NCBI RefSeq assembly: GCF_949152225.1 | Contig: NZ_CASCJC010000001.1 | Coordinates: forward strand, 1,364,001 to 1,428,000 | Direction: 5' to 3' | Source: Ligilactobacillus sp900765635 | Lineage (GTDB): Bacteria; Bacillota; Bacilli; Lactobacillales; Lactobacillaceae | DNA: 64,000 nucleotides | In this document: piece after piece, positions 12,973 to 22,059 of the stretch | How the letters are laid out: each line of letters opens with the position of its first letter | Position numbering within the stretch: the stretch's first letter is position 1 | Made by a program: the position numbers and the translations under genes | Notes under the pieces: generated by a model | The model's input: only the letters and a program-made list of their open reading frames with translations | Told to the model about the DNA's origin: nothing | Database searches by the model: none

Positions 12973-13242
12973 TTATAATCGAAAATCTTCTTTGTACTCT
13001 TCTTTAAGCACTTCAAACATTTCTGCGGCTTCTTGTTTTTTAGTTGTTTCTTTAATCGCCAAAATCTTAACAGTCAAATCTTTATTACCAAAATTAATCA
13101 ATAATTCATCACCAACTTTGACATCACTAGAAGATTTAGCAACTTTACCATTGATCGTAATTCGACCCTGATCAGAAATTTCTTTAGCTACTGTTCTTCT
13201 CTTTATTATACGAGAAACTTTTAAATATTTGTCTAATCTCAT
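12973..13242 (-). CDS. rqcP: S4-domain protein RqcP (YabO/YlmH-type small RNA-binding protein)
   Basis: The 89 residues are almost entirely an S4 RNA-binding domain: MRLDKYLKVSRIIKRRTVAK, then GRITINGKVAKSSSDVKVGD. The B. subtilis homologue in this syntenic place acts with RqcH in ribosome-associated quality control, stabilising peptidyl-tRNA on obstructed 50S subunits while alanine tails are added. I infer the same role here from family and synteny. The ATG at 13242 lies 10 bases after the upstream flippase gene, so it is in the same operon as divIC and mfd. Confidence 0.93.
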   Translation of the reverse strand: MRLDKYLKVSRIIKRRTVAKEISDQGRITINGKVAKSSSDVKVGDELLINFGNKDLTVKILAIKETTKKQEAAEMFEVLKEEYKEDFRL

Positions 13243-13252
13243 CTTTTTTATC

Positions 13253-14821
13253 TTACCTCATTTTATTAAATAATCGCAAAAACTTTTTGCCACCCGGAAT
13301 TGCCACCCATTCACGTAACGTAAACACTTTAAATTTAAAGGTTGCCACCAAAAAGAGCCCTGCTCCAAAACTAATTGTAATCAAACTAATTATTAATGCG
13401 TCAAGGCGCTCATCACTTAACACACTCAAACACAACTGCCGGATTGCTAAAACTCCTATTAACATCGCTAAAACACTTGCTCCTAGACGAACACAAAATT
13501 TAGGTGTTAAAAAGCCCCGCAAATTTCCTGGCAAAGAACTTAAAACAATCAATAATGTAGCCAATAAGCCAAAAATCGTCGCTAAGCTTGCTCCCATTAT
13601 ACCAAATTTTTCAATTAACCAGCCATTTAGCAACATCTTAATTAAAACTGCCATCATCAAGCCTACAAGTGTACTTTTGAATTGTTCTACACTTTGCAAA
13701 ATTGATGTATAAGTACTGATTAATCCCATAAGCAAGACACTTAAAACATAAACGCTGATAGTTGCACTTAAGCTATCATCTCCAAATAATAACGTATTGA
13801 TTTGAGGCATCAATGCGATTAGTCCGGCACAAGCAGCACAAGCCAATGTGGTACTTAATTTAACAATCAAACCAGCTGTGCGTTTAAATTCTAAAACGTT
13901 CTTAGCTTGAATTGCGCGACTTAATGCCGGTAATAATGTGGAAGAAAAGCTAATTGCAACAACCATTCCTAATTGAACTAATGGTTGTGCTCTATCATAA
14001 GTTCCTTTGAGCTCTTTAGCAAAATTAGCTCCAATCCCACTAGCTTCTAAACTATTTTTGACAGTAAATGAATCAACCAATTGAAGTAAAACCATCATCG
14101 ATGCAAATAAACAAATAATCAAGCCTTCACTTAGCAAGCCCTTAGTTAATTTTTGATAACTTGGCAAATTGGTTGTAGTTGTTTTTTTAGTGAATTGATT
14201 CAAATAAAACTTCCTAAAGCTAAGAGTTGCTACGATTGCTCCAGCCGTGGACCCAAACATCGCCAAAGCACCCATTTGATAATATGACCAAGAATACTTA
14301 ACAGCTAAAATTGCTGCTAATATGATGATAAAAACCCTAATCAACTGTTCGCTAATTTGTGAAATCGCAGTAGGAACCATGTCAAACGTTCCTTGATAAT
14401 ATCCACGACCAACGGCTAAAAAAGGCATTAATAAAATCATCCAAGATACACTTGTAATCAATACACTTAGATGCTCGTCTCCCATTTTTTTTGCTAAAAA
14501 ATTAGCACCTAAATTCAAAAAAACAAAAATACTTATTGCTATTATCGCTAAAATAATCCATAACCTTTTAGCCAAGGCTATTTGTTGCTCTTTAGCAGTT
14601 TGTGCAATTAACTTAGAGATATAAACAGGAAAGCCACTCAAAGCAAATGTCATCGCAATCCCATACAATGGATAAACTTGTTGATAAACATAAAATCCAG
14701 TATTTCCTACTAAATTTTCAAACGGAATACGATAAAAGGCGCTCAAAATTTTGGCAATAAAAGAAGCTAAAGATAAAATCAAGGCTCCTTTCATCACCGT
14801 TTTGATTTGCTTATTTTTCAT
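13253..14821 (-). CDS. MOP-family polysaccharide flippase (YabM/SpoVB/MurJ-like)
   Basis: This multi-span membrane protein of about 14 predicted segments belongs to the polysaccharide transport branch of the MOP superfamily. Family text includes SAFYRIPFENLVGNTGFYVY near the N-terminus. Members move lipid-linked cell-wall precursors; some rescue loss of MurJ, others export polysaccharide, and I cannot tell which applies. I use the ATG at 14821 (522 residues), which overlaps the mfd stop codon by 11 bases. A longer TTG frame at 14851 has no better ribosome site. Translational coupling to mfd is likely. Confidence 0.9.
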   Translation of the reverse strand: MKNKQIKTVMKGALILSLASFIAKILSAFYRIPFENLVGNTGFYVYQQVYPLYGIAMTFALSGFPVYISKLIAQTAKEQQIALAKRLWIILAIIAISIFVFLNLGANFLAKKMGDEHLSVLITSVSWMILLMPFLAVGRGYYQGTFDMVPTAISQISEQLIRVFIIILAAILAVKYSWSYYQMGALAMFGSTAGAIVATLSFRKFYLNQFTKKTTTTNLPSYQKLTKGLLSEGLIICLFASMMVLLQLVDSFTVKNSLEASGIGANFAKELKGTYDRAQPLVQLGMVVAISFSSTLLPALSRAIQAKNVLEFKRTAGLIVKLSTTLACAACAGLIALMPQINTLLFGDDSLSATISVYVLSVLLMGLISTYTSILQSVEQFKSTLVGLMMAVLIKMLLNGWLIEKFGIMGASLATIFGLLATLLIVLSSLPGNLRGFLTPKFCVRLGASVLAMLIGVLAIRQLCLSVLSDERLDALIISLITISFGAGLFLVATFKFKVFTLREWVAIPGGKKFLRLFNKMR

Positions 14822-17800
14822 CTGTTTTTTCAGCCTTTCTTTGTTGTGCAATCTGAGTTACTTGTTGAGCTAAAAACTCTACTAAAACTTGTAATTGTTC
14901 CAGGCTTTGTTCTAATGTCATCTTAGGTTGAAGTGTTAATTTAATTTGCATTTGATCTTTTTTCATACCTAAAGTAGCTGCAAACTGAACTTTTGCAGTT
15001 GCTTCTAACAAATGTTTAGCAGTCAACATTTCTGTAGCTTGCTTAGATAATGTTATTACAACTTGTCGATCATTTTGCTTAATACTTTCAATTAAAGCTA
15101 AATCAGCATGTAATTTTAACAAACCTAATTCTAATAACATCGCGACTTCTTTAGGATATTCTCCAAAACGGTCAAGTAAATCTGCTTGAACTTCATAATA
15201 TTGATCTTTATTTTCAAATTGTCGAATTCGTTTATAAATATCAATTTTTTGGCGTGCGTCTTCAATATAGTTTGCTGGCAAATATGCTTCAATTGGTAAA
15301 GCTAATTCAGCATCTGTTTTACTTGGTAATTCCTTGCCTCGTTTACGTGCAACTGCTTGGCTTAACATTTGTGTATATAAATCATATCCCACAGAATCGA
15401 TAAAGCCATGTTGCTGCTTACCTAAAATGTTTCCAGCACCTCTAATCGACAAATCACGCATAGCAATCTTAAAGCCTGAGCCTAATTCTGTAAAATCTTT
15501 GATTGCTTCTAGTCTTTTTTCACTGACTTCAGTTAAAACCTTATCAGGCTGATACATGAAATATGCATATGCGATTCTATTCGAGCGTCCAACTCGTCCG
15601 CGCAACTGATATAACTGTGAAAGTCCCATATAATCAGCATTTTCAACAATTAACGTATTGACATTTGGAATATCCACACCAGTTTCAATGATCGTTGTCG
15701 TTACCAAGACATCATATTCACGTTCGATAAAATCATACAAGATTCGCTCGAGTTGTGCTTCTGACATCTTTCCATGAATATATGCAATCCGAGCATCTGG
15801 AATCAACTGTCCTAAGTGGGCTGTTACCTTTTCGATATCCTCTACACGATTATGCAAATAAAAAACTTGACCCCCGCGAGCTAATTCGCGCTCAATTGCA
15901 TCACTGATTACACCATAATTTTGTTCCAAAACATAAGTTTGTACCGGATAACGGTTTAACGGTGGCGTTTCAATTACAGATAAATCACGTACGCCTAACA
16001 TTGACATATTCAATGTTCGCGGAATCGGTGTTGCCGTTAAAGTCAACACATCAACACAAGCCTTCAATTCTTTTAGTCTTTCTTTATGCTTAACACCAAA
16101 ACGTTGTTCTTCATCAATAATCAATAAACCTAAATCAGAAAATTTAACGTCTTTAGATAATAAACGATGAGTGCCTACAACTATATCACACATTCCATTT
16201 TTCAAATCCGCCAGCGTTTCTTTAGATTGTTTAAGACTAGTAAATCGTGATAAAATTCCAACACTTACTGGAAAACCTTCAAAACGATTGATAATCGTTT
16301 CATAGTGTTGTTGAGCCAAAACCGTCGTAGGAACTAAAAAGGCAACTTGCTTACCATCTTGAATTGCTTTAAAGGCGGCGCGTAATGCAACCTCTGTTTT
16401 CCCATAGCCAACATCACCGACTAATAGCCGATCCATCGGGCGTGCTTTTTGCATATCTTTTTTGATTTCTTGTGCACTTCGTAATTGATCAGGTGTTTCT
16501 GAATAAGCAAAAGCATCTTCAAATTCTCGTTGATATGAATTATCAGGAGAAAACGCAAAACCTTTTTCAGCTTCTCGTTTAGCATAAAGTTCTACCAAAT
16601 CATCTGCTATATCTTCAATTTTTTTAGCAACTTTTTGTTTTGTTTTATTCCAATCATTTGTTCCTAACTTATTAATCTTAGGAACTTTTGATTCAGAAGA
16701 AACATACTTTTGGACACGATCAAGCTGACTGACAGGAATAAATAGTTGTGCTTCATTTTGATAAACAACGGTTAAATAATCTTGATGTCTACCTTCAACT
16801 TCTAAGGTCTTCATTCCCGTAAACATCCCTATCCCATGGTTAACATGTACAACATAATCGCCTGGTTTTAAATCTGTATAACTTTTGAGACGCTCAGCAT
16901 TGCTTAAAGTCGTTTTACGTGTTTGTTTACGTGTTACTTTATTAAATAATTCATTTTCTGTCAAAACAATTAAATGGGCACCAACTAATTCAAAGCCACT
17001 CGCTAAACTTGCATTTGTTAACTGTAGCATTTCAATTTGCAGTTCATCTGGCTTAACTATTTGATTTTTAATTTCAAAATCAAGCAAAGTCTGCTCAAAT
17101 TTGTTTAACTTTTGTTCGTCAGACAATAAAATAACAACCGTTTGTTTTTGAACCTGCCATCGTGTTGCTTCTGTTTTTAATAATGGTAATTGACCAAAAA
17201 ATTGATTCATCGGTCTAGTTTTTAAATCAATTTTTTGCGCAAAACTCATACGTCCCAAACCTTTTTGCAAAGTTGACATGAAAATCTTAGGTTGTTTAAG
17301 TTTTTTTTCGAAACTTCGTAGGTCTTTGCCTAAATCAAGTGCTGGATAAATTTCTTGTTCTTCAATCTTATAAGTTAACCATTCTTGATGTAATTGATTT
17401 AACTTATCTTCTTGCTCTAACAAACGACTATAATCATCATAAATAACAATGCCATCTTTACCTAAATAATCAAACAAAGTTACATCTCCAAAAAATTCAT
17501 TAGCAAACAACAAATGTTTAGGCTCTAATTCATTTTTTGAAACTTGTTCGATTAATTGTTCCATATTATTTTTAAAGCTTTGGCGTTTTTCTGCAGATAA
17601 TTCTTGTTCATATTTTCGAGCATTTTGAGCAATTTGTTTAGCTGCTTTTTGGCATTGACTTGCTTCAACAATAAAATCACTTGCTGGTAAAATATCAATT
17701 TGGGTAATGTTTTCAATACTGCGTTGATCTGTTGAATCAAAAAAGCGCATAGAATCAATTTGCGTATCAAACAACTCTATTCTGACTGGTGCTGTTAAAT

Positions 17801-18353
17801 TTAAACCAAAAACGTCTAAAATAGCCCCTCTAAGAGCAAAATCTCCTGGACGTTCAACAATTTTTTGACGTTGATATCCCATTTGCACAAGCATTTGGCT
17901 TACTTTTGTCAAATCAATTTCTTCGTCTATTTTTAAATGTAACTGATGATCTTGCCAAAATTGTGGTGTAGGTAAATAACGTTTTTGCCCTGCAACCGAA
18001 GTCACAACAATCTTAGGTTTGTCTTGGCACAAAGCATCCAATGCCAATACCCGTTGACTCCTAAACTCAGGAGAACTTGTCGCAAGCTCTGAAGCTAACA
18101 TTTCTTCTACAGGATAAAGATAAACTTCATCTGTACCCAAAATATTTTCTAAATCATCCGCTAACTTTTGGGCATGATACAAATCATCGCATATAACTAG
18201 TAAATTTTTATGCTGTGTATTAAAAATCTCACTAAGGACTAAAGTTTTTGCAGAATTACTAACTCCTGTTAATAAATGCCTTTTGGCAATGCTTAACTGA
18301 TTTAACCAAGTAGCAAAGCCATCAATTTTATATAAAAAATCACTTAATTTCAT
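14811..18353 (-). CDS. mfd: transcription-repair coupling factor
   Basis: This 1180-residue DNA translocase removes RNA polymerase stalled at lesions and recruits UvrA. The N-terminal UvrB-like region is followed by the RNA-polymerase-interaction domain with YVVHVNHGIGMFTGM (around residue 500). The RecG-like motor has Walker A GDVGYGKTE (around 640), IIDEEQRFGV and TATPIPRTL, and the C-terminal autoinhibitory domain is present. Length is normal. It is preceded by the pth terminator and overlaps the flippase gene downstream. The ribosome binding site at the ATG is weak, which suggests low translation. Confidence 0.98.
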   Translation of the reverse strand: MKLSDFLYKIDGFATWLNQLSIAKRHLLTGVSNSAKTLVLSEIFNTQHKNLLVICDDLYHAQKLADDLENILGTDEVYLYPVEEMLASELATSSPEFRSQRVLALDALCQDKPKIVVTSVAGQKRYLPTPQFWQDHQLHLKIDEEIDLTKVSQMLVQMGYQRQKIVERPGDFALRGAILDVFGLNLTAPVRIELFDTQIDSMRFFDSTDQRSIENITQIDILPASDFIVEASQCQKAAKQIAQNARKYEQELSAEKRQSFKNNMEQLIEQVSKNELEPKHLLFANEFFGDVTLFDYLGKDGIVIYDDYSRLLEQEDKLNQLHQEWLTYKIEEQEIYPALDLGKDLRSFEKKLKQPKIFMSTLQKGLGRMSFAQKIDLKTRPMNQFFGQLPLLKTEATRWQVQKQTVVILLSDEQKLNKFEQTLLDFEIKNQIVKPDELQIEMLQLTNASLASGFELVGAHLIVLTENELFNKVTRKQTRKTTLSNAERLKSYTDLKPGDYVVHVNHGIGMFTGMKTLEVEGRHQDYLTVVYQNEAQLFIPVSQLDRVQKYVSSESKVPKINKLGTNDWNKTKQKVAKKIEDIADDLVELYAKREAEKGFAFSPDNSYQREFEDAFAYSETPDQLRSAQEIKKDMQKARPMDRLLVGDVGYGKTEVALRAAFKAIQDGKQVAFLVPTTVLAQQHYETIINRFEGFPVSVGILSRFTSLKQSKETLADLKNGMCDIVVGTHRLLSKDVKFSDLGLLIIDEEQRFGVKHKERLKELKACVDVLTLTATPIPRTLNMSMLGVRDLSVIETPPLNRYPVQTYVLEQNYGVISDAIERELARGGQVFYLHNRVEDIEKVTAHLGQLIPDARIAYIHGKMSEAQLERILYDFIEREYDVLVTTTIIETGVDIPNVNTLIVENADYMGLSQLYQLRGRVGRSNRIAYAYFMYQPDKVLTEVSEKRLEAIKDFTELGSGFKIAMRDLSIRGAGNILGKQQHGFIDSVGYDLYTQMLSQAVARKRGKELPSKTDAELALPIEAYLPANYIEDARQKIDIYKRIRQFENKDQYYEVQADLLDRFGEYPKEVAMLLELGLLKLHADLALIESIKQNDRQVVITLSKQATEMLTAKHLLEATAKVQFAATLGMKKDQMQIKLTLQPKMTLEQSLEQLQVLVEFLAQQVTQIAQQRKAEKTDEK

Positions 18354-18407
18354 TTTTGTTCTAACTAGATTAACACTAGCTACCTTTCTTTATACACTTC
18401 AATAGCC

Positions 18408-18439
18408 AAAAAGACCGTTGAAACAACAGCGGTCTTTTT
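18408..18439 (-). terminator. terminator after pth
   Basis: AAAAAGACCG and CGGTCTTTTT form a stem with a T tract on both strands. It separates pth from mfd. Confidence 0.88.
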
Positions 18440-18494
18440 ATCTTATAATTCATTTCTATTATAATACTTTTTTTAGTGAACTTCTAATTTTAGA

Positions 18495-19058
18495 CTATTT
18501 TTTGTTAAAACGATTCATGGTTTGCATAAAATTATCGTTTTTAAGCCAATCTAAAATAGCATCTTGCGCATTTTTAATTCCTACATCAAGTTTGGTTTTT
18601 TCTTGTACTGTAAAATCAGACAACACCCAATCAACCACTTTCATTTGTTTAGGATGATCAATTCCAACTTTAATTCGCTTAAATTCCTGTGTTTTTAAAT
18701 GTGCAATGATACTCTTGATACCATTATGCCCGCCGGCAGATCCTTTTTGACGCAAGCGCAACTTGCCTGTTGGCATATCCATATCATCATAAACCACTAA
18801 GATATCTTCTAATTTTACATCATAGTAATCCATCAAGGCACGAAGCGCTTTGCCAGATTCATTCATATATGTTGTCGGTTTAACCAATAATACTTTTTGA
18901 CCTTGGATTAAGACTTGTGTGTAATTAGCATAAAATTTTTCCTTATCAAAATTTACATTCCATTCACTAGCTAAACTATCAACTACCATGAAACCAACAT
19001 TATGTCTAGTCTTAGCATACTTAGCTCCAATATTTCCAAGTCCAACAATCATTTTCAT
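18495..19058 (-). CDS. pth: peptidyl-tRNA hydrolase
   Basis: This enzyme releases peptides from prematurely dropped peptidyl-tRNA in the cytosol. The catalytic His19 is in TRHNVGF, and the second signature is YDDMDMPTGKLRLR followed by GSAGGHNGIKS. The 187 residues are normal. The ATG at 19058 has GAGGTG 8 bases upstream; the internal methionine at residue 3 would leave too long a gap. The gene is divergent from ldh, with about 270 bases between, and a terminator follows. Confidence 0.97.
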   Translation of the reverse strand: MKMIVGLGNIGAKYAKTRHNVGFMVVDSLASEWNVNFDKEKFYANYTQVLIQGQKVLLVKPTTYMNESGKALRALMDYYDVKLEDILVVYDDMDMPTGKLRLRQKGSAGGHNGIKSIIAHLKTQEFKRIKVGIDHPKQMKVVDWVLSDFTVQEKTKLDVGIKNAQDAILDWLKNDNFMQTMNRFNKK

Positions 19059-19277
19059 CTTTTTAACACCTCAAAAACAAAATATTTTCTGTAAGCGAAT
19101 TCTTTTTTGTGAAATTTTTCTCTTACTTTTCAAAATAAATTTATCTTCTAAAAATCAAAAACCTTATCATATCCAGCTTTTCCAGGGTTTAACTGGCATA
19201 AAACAGTATAGCATATTTTTAAAATTACTGAAAAAATTATTTAATTTTGAAATCATCTCACAAATTATCAAAAAACG

Positions 19278-19286
19278 TGTTATAAT
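19278..19286 (+). promoter_or_regulatory. ldh promoter, extended -10
   Basis: TG-T-TATAAT is a consensus extended -10 placed 45 bases before the GTG start of ldh. No good -35 is seen 16-18 bases upstream, which is acceptable for extended -10 promoters. The 19059-19330 interval otherwise holds AT-rich sequence without a gene. Confidence 0.75.
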
Positions 19287-19330
19287 TAAGTCAGTACTAA
19301 ATTAAGCTATTTATGAAAGGATGAAGTACT

Positions 19331-20293
19331 GTGTCAAAAACACAAAATCATCAAAAAGTTATTTTAGTTGGCGATGGTGCAGTAGGTTCTAGCTATGCAT
19401 ACGCCATGACATTACAAGGGATTGCCGAAGAATTTGGTATCGTTGACGTTGCCAAAGAACGTACACAAGGTGATGCTTTAGACTTAATCGATGCAACAGG
19501 TTACGCATATCCAAAGAAAATCTATGCTGCTGAATATTCAGACTGCAAAGATGCCGACTTAGTTGTTATTACTGCTGGTGCTCCACAAAAACCAGGTGAA
19601 ACTCGTTTAGATCTTGTTAACAAGAACTTGCGTATCTTATCTTCTATCGTTAAACCAGTTGTTGAATCTGGTTTTAAAGGTATTTTCTTAGTTGCTGCTA
19701 ACCCAGTTGATATCTTGACTTATGCTACATGGAAATTCTCTGGTTTTCCTAAAGAACGTGTCTTAGGTTCTGGTACTTCCCTAGATACAGCTCGTTTGCG
19801 TGTTGCAATGGCTGACTTAACAGGTATCAAGGATCCTCGTTCTATGCATGCATACATCATGGGTGAACATGGTGATTCTGAATTTGCTGCTTTCTCATCT
19901 GCAACAATCGGTTCTTTACCATTCTTGAAATGGGCAGAAGACAACAATGTTTCTACTGAAACACTTGAAAAGATGGAAGATGAAGTTCGTAACAAAGCTT
20001 ACGAAATCATCAATAAGAAAGGTGCTACATTCTATGGTGTTGCAGCTGCTCTTGCACGTATTTCCAAGGCTATCTTACGTGACGAAGATACTGTTTTACC
20101 AGTTTCTGCATACTTGGATGGTCAATACGGCTTAAACGATGTTTACATTGGTACACCTGCTGTTGTTAATGCTGACGGTATCAAGCAAGTTATTGAAGTT
20201 CCATTGAACGAAAAAGAACATGATATGATGGCCAACTCAGCTAAGACTCTTAAAGAAGTTCTTGATGATGCTTTAAAGAACTTTGAAAACTAA
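19331..20293 (+). CDS. ldh: L-lactate dehydrogenase
   Basis: This cytosolic enzyme reduces pyruvate to L-lactate and regenerates NAD, the last step of lactic fermentation. The Rossmann motif VGDGAVGSSYAYAM, the ITAGAPQKPGETR loop with the catalytic arginine region, and the active-site GEHGDSE are all present. The 320 residues are normal. The start is GTG at 19331, with AAAGGA upstream. Codon use is strongly biased (TTCGTT-type optimal codons), consistent with a highly expressed gene. It is monocistronic, between an extended -10 promoter and a clean terminator. Confidence 0.98.
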   Translation: MSKTQNHQKVILVGDGAVGSSYAYAMTLQGIAEEFGIVDVAKERTQGDALDLIDATGYAYPKKIYAAEYSDCKDADLVVITAGAPQKPGETRLDLVNKNLRILSSIVKPVVESGFKGIFLVAANPVDILTYATWKFSGFPKERVLGSGTSLDTARLRVAMADLTGIKDPRSMHAYIMGEHGDSEFAAFSSATIGSLPFLKWAEDNNVSTETLEKMEDEVRNKAYEIINKKGATFYGVAAALARISKAILRDEDTVLPVSAYLDGQYGLNDVYIGTPAVVNADGIKQVIEVPLNEKEHDMMANSAKTLKEVLDDALKNFEN

Positions 20294-20304
20294 AAACTAG
20301 TTTT

Positions 20305-20338
20305 AACCTCCAAATAAAAAATTTGGAGGTTTTTTTTT
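20305..20338 (+). terminator. ldh terminator
   Basis: AACCTCCAAAT pairs with ATTTGGAGGTT and is followed by eight T. Confidence 0.93.
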
Positions 20339-20411
20339 AATTTTTCCCAAATCATTCTTTAATGTGTTATCATTATTGTAGAACAAATTTCAATGAAAGT
20401 GGGGGAAAATT

Positions 20412-21047
20412 ATGCTTCTTAAAAGCTTGATTAAGCCTAAAAAACAATTAACAACCGTCCGTGAAGACGCTACATTAGAAGAAGCCTTAGGAGTCTTAGA
20501 AAAATCTGGATATCGTTGTGTTCCTATTCTAGACAAAACTGGTAAATTATTCCGTGGAAACATCTATAAAATGCATATCTATCGTCACAAATCTCGTGGT
20601 GGTGATATGAATTTACCTGTTACTCATTTATTAAAGAATGCAACTAAGTTTATTTCACTTGACTCTGCTTTCTTTAATGTTTTCTTTTCAATTAAAGATT
20701 TACCATATATTTCAGTTTTAGATGAAAATAATAATTTTTATGGTATTTTAACACACAATCGTTTGCTTGAAATGCTTTCCCAATCTTGGAATGTTAATGT
20801 TGGTAGCTATGTCTTAACAGTCATTTCTTCTGGCGAACGTGGTGAATTAGCTGAAATGGCTAAGATCTTTTCTAAATATACATCAATTGCAAGTTGTATC
20901 ACGCTTGATGTACAAGCTGGTGAACTAGTTCGTCGTACAATGTTCACATTACCAGCAAATGTCACTCATGAAAAACTCGAACGTATCGTTGCAAATCTTG
21001 AACGACGTAACTTTAAAGTTGCCGAAATTGAAGACTTGCAAGCATAA
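20412..21047 (+). CDS. CBS-domain protein, probable cyclic-di-AMP-binding CbpA type
   Basis: The 211-residue cytosolic protein has a pair of CBS motifs (about residues 8-60 and 68-125, with YISVLDENNNFYGILTHNRL) and a C-terminal ACT-like region (about 135-205, YVLTVISSGERGELAEMAKI). This CBS-plus-ACT layout matches Firmicutes proteins annotated as c-di-AMP-binding CbpA. The ligand here is inferred, not seen. The ATG has a GGGGG ribosome binding site, an extended -10 (TGTTATCAT, 20365-20373) lies 39 bases upstream, and a terminator follows, so it is a single-gene unit. Confidence 0.8.
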   Translation: MLLKSLIKPKKQLTTVREDATLEEALGVLEKSGYRCVPILDKTGKLFRGNIYKMHIYRHKSRGGDMNLPVTHLLKNATKFISLDSAFFNVFFSIKDLPYISVLDENNNFYGILTHNRLLEMLSQSWNVNVGSYVLTVISSGERGELAEMAKIFSKYTSIASCITLDVQAGELVRRTMFTLPANVTHEKLERIVANLERRNFKVAEIEDLQA

Positions 21048-21067
21048 AAAAACTCTATAATTTTTAG

Positions 21068-21098
21068 GACTGCTAGAATTTCTAGCAGTCTATTTTTT
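21068..21098 (+). terminator. terminator of the CBS-domain gene
   Basis: GACTGCTAGA and TCTAGCAGTC form a perfect 10-base stem followed by TATTTTTTAT. Confidence 0.92.
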
Positions 21099-21144
21099 AT
21101 CTAAAAAATATCGATTACCCTAGAAAATTTTTACATAATTTGGG

Positions 21145-21292
21145 TAAAATAAAAAGCCAGTAAAGAGAGTTCAAAAATCACAGTTAATAATTCTAATCTT
21201 TGGCGACTACTTTATCAGTCAGATTTGATAAAGAGCCACAAAAAGAGTCGTACATCAACTAAAATTGTCAGTGTACGACTCTTTTTTAGAGA
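21145..21292 (+). ncRNA. possible small RNA between cbpA-like gene and mazF
   Basis: After the upstream terminator there is a candidate promoter (TAGAAA at 21121-21126, 18-base spacer, TAAAAT at 21145-21150). A nested hairpin follows (TGGC/GCCA enclosing TTTATCA/TGATAAA, about 21201-21238), then a strong terminator (AAAAAGAGTCGTACA with TGTACGACTCTTTTTT, 21240-21287). The same terminator would also serve mazF from the other side. No open frame is present. The transcript is inferred only, and the -35 is poor. This is what the 290-base gene-free stretch holds. Confidence 0.35.
21240..21288. terminator. bidirectional terminator downstream of mazF
   Basis: A 15-base stem (AGAGTCGTACA core) carries A/T tracts on both sides, with six T on the plus strand and five on the minus strand. 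Confidence 0.85.
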
Positions 21293-21340
21293 CTTATGTC
21301 TAGCCCTTTTGTGCAAAAAGAAATTATTTCTTTTGCTGAT

Positions 21341-21712
21341 CTATTGATTGTTATGTAAGCTTGCTAACCCAACACTAACTTTGAGTGCGTTATCGACCTT
21401 TGCCATCACATCATTATCAACACGTGTAATTTTGGTCCGTAATCTTTGCTTATCAATTGTCCGTAACTGTTCTAACAAAATAACTGAGTCTTTTTCTAAA
21501 CCTCTTTTAGAACCTAATACACCTACATGTGTTGGCATCTTAGGTTTTGCAATCTTAGAAGTAATTGCAGCTACTATAACAGTCGGACTGAATCGATTTC
21601 CAATGTTGTTTTGGATAACCAAGACAGGACGCATCCCACCTTGTTCTGAACCTACAACAGGCGACAAATCGGCGTAATAAATATCGCCTCTCTTAACATC
21701 TTCTGCTGCCAT
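21341..21712 (-). CDS. mazF: MazF/EndoA-type mRNA interferase toxin
   Basis: This is a ribosome-independent endoribonuclease toxin of the CcdB/PemK fold. Family text is clear: VKRGDIYYADLSPVVGSEQG, RPVLVIQNNIGNRFSPT, VIVAAITSK, THVGV and LEQLRTIDKQRL. The 123 residues are close to B. subtilis EndoA (NdoA). It starts 27 bases after the small upstream gene, which carries a MazF-binding-like tail, and both follow alr as in many Firmicutes. The ATG at 21712 sits behind a purine-rich GGGAG site. Its cleavage motif cannot be read from sequence. Confidence 0.95.
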   Translation of the reverse strand: MAAEDVKRGDIYYADLSPVVGSEQGGMRPVLVIQNNIGNRFSPTVIVAAITSKIAKPKMPTHVGVLGSKRGLEKDSVILLEQLRTIDKQRLRTKITRVDNDVMAKVDNALKVSVGLASLHNNQ

Positions 21713-21739
21713 ATTTTCCAGAAGATCTCCCTCCTATAT

Positions 21740-21979
21740 TTATTCGAAACATAAATCTTCGCAATCACAACCTGAAAACTCGCTGCATATCTCTTGATTT
21801 AAACGACTCATATCGCAATACCCCCTAATCAAGGAATCCAGCCACTTTTCTTTTTCCAGGATACATTTTACCGCAGACGTATCATCTCGCAACAAATTAA
21901 TGTCTACTCCATAAAAGTCACAATAAACAGTTAAGTCTTGTTCCCTTAAAGCGGATAATAAATCTTGATTTTCTGCCAT
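21740..21979 (-). CDS. divergent MazE-like antitoxin
   Basis: A 79-residue acidic protein lies directly upstream of mazF. Its second half, LIRGYCDMSRLNQEICSEF (about residues 50-68), resembles the MazF-binding tail of EndoAI (RRGYMEMAKINLNISSE). The first 45 residues do not show a convincing ribbon-helix-helix DNA-binding domain, and the tail ends in a cysteine-rich CDCEDLC segment. The ATG at 21979 has AAGGGG 9 bases upstream. I infer the antitoxin role from position and the tail. Whether it binds DNA is open. Confidence 0.75.
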   Translation of the reverse strand: MAENQDLLSALREQDLTVYCDFYGVDINLLRDDTSAVKCILEKEKWLDSLIRGYCDMSRLNQEICSEFSGCDCEDLCFE

Positions 21980-22012
21980 GGTAAATTACCCCTTATAGCT
22001 TTAGTTATACTA

Positions 22013-22043
22013 ATGATAACATGAAAACGCATATATATGTCAA
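22013..22043 (-). promoter_or_regulatory. promoter of the mazEF pair
   Basis: On the minus strand -35 TTGACA (22038-22043) and extended -10 TGT-TATCAT (22013-22021) are separated by 19 bases. The long spacer is offset by the extended -10. It lies in the gap after the alr stop codon, so the pair can be expressed apart from alr. Confidence 0.7.
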
Positions 22044-22059
22044 TCTTTTTTCGCTATTA

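Noticed and set aside
13287..13712. 141-codon open frame on the plus strand
   Set aside because: It is a shadow of the MOP flippase gene, with no start signals.
19106..19124. TTGTGAAATTTTTCTC in the pth-ldh gap as a Rex redox-repressor site
   Set aside because: Only the left half matches the TTGTGAA-N-TTCACAA consensus, and it lies far upstream of the ldh promoter.
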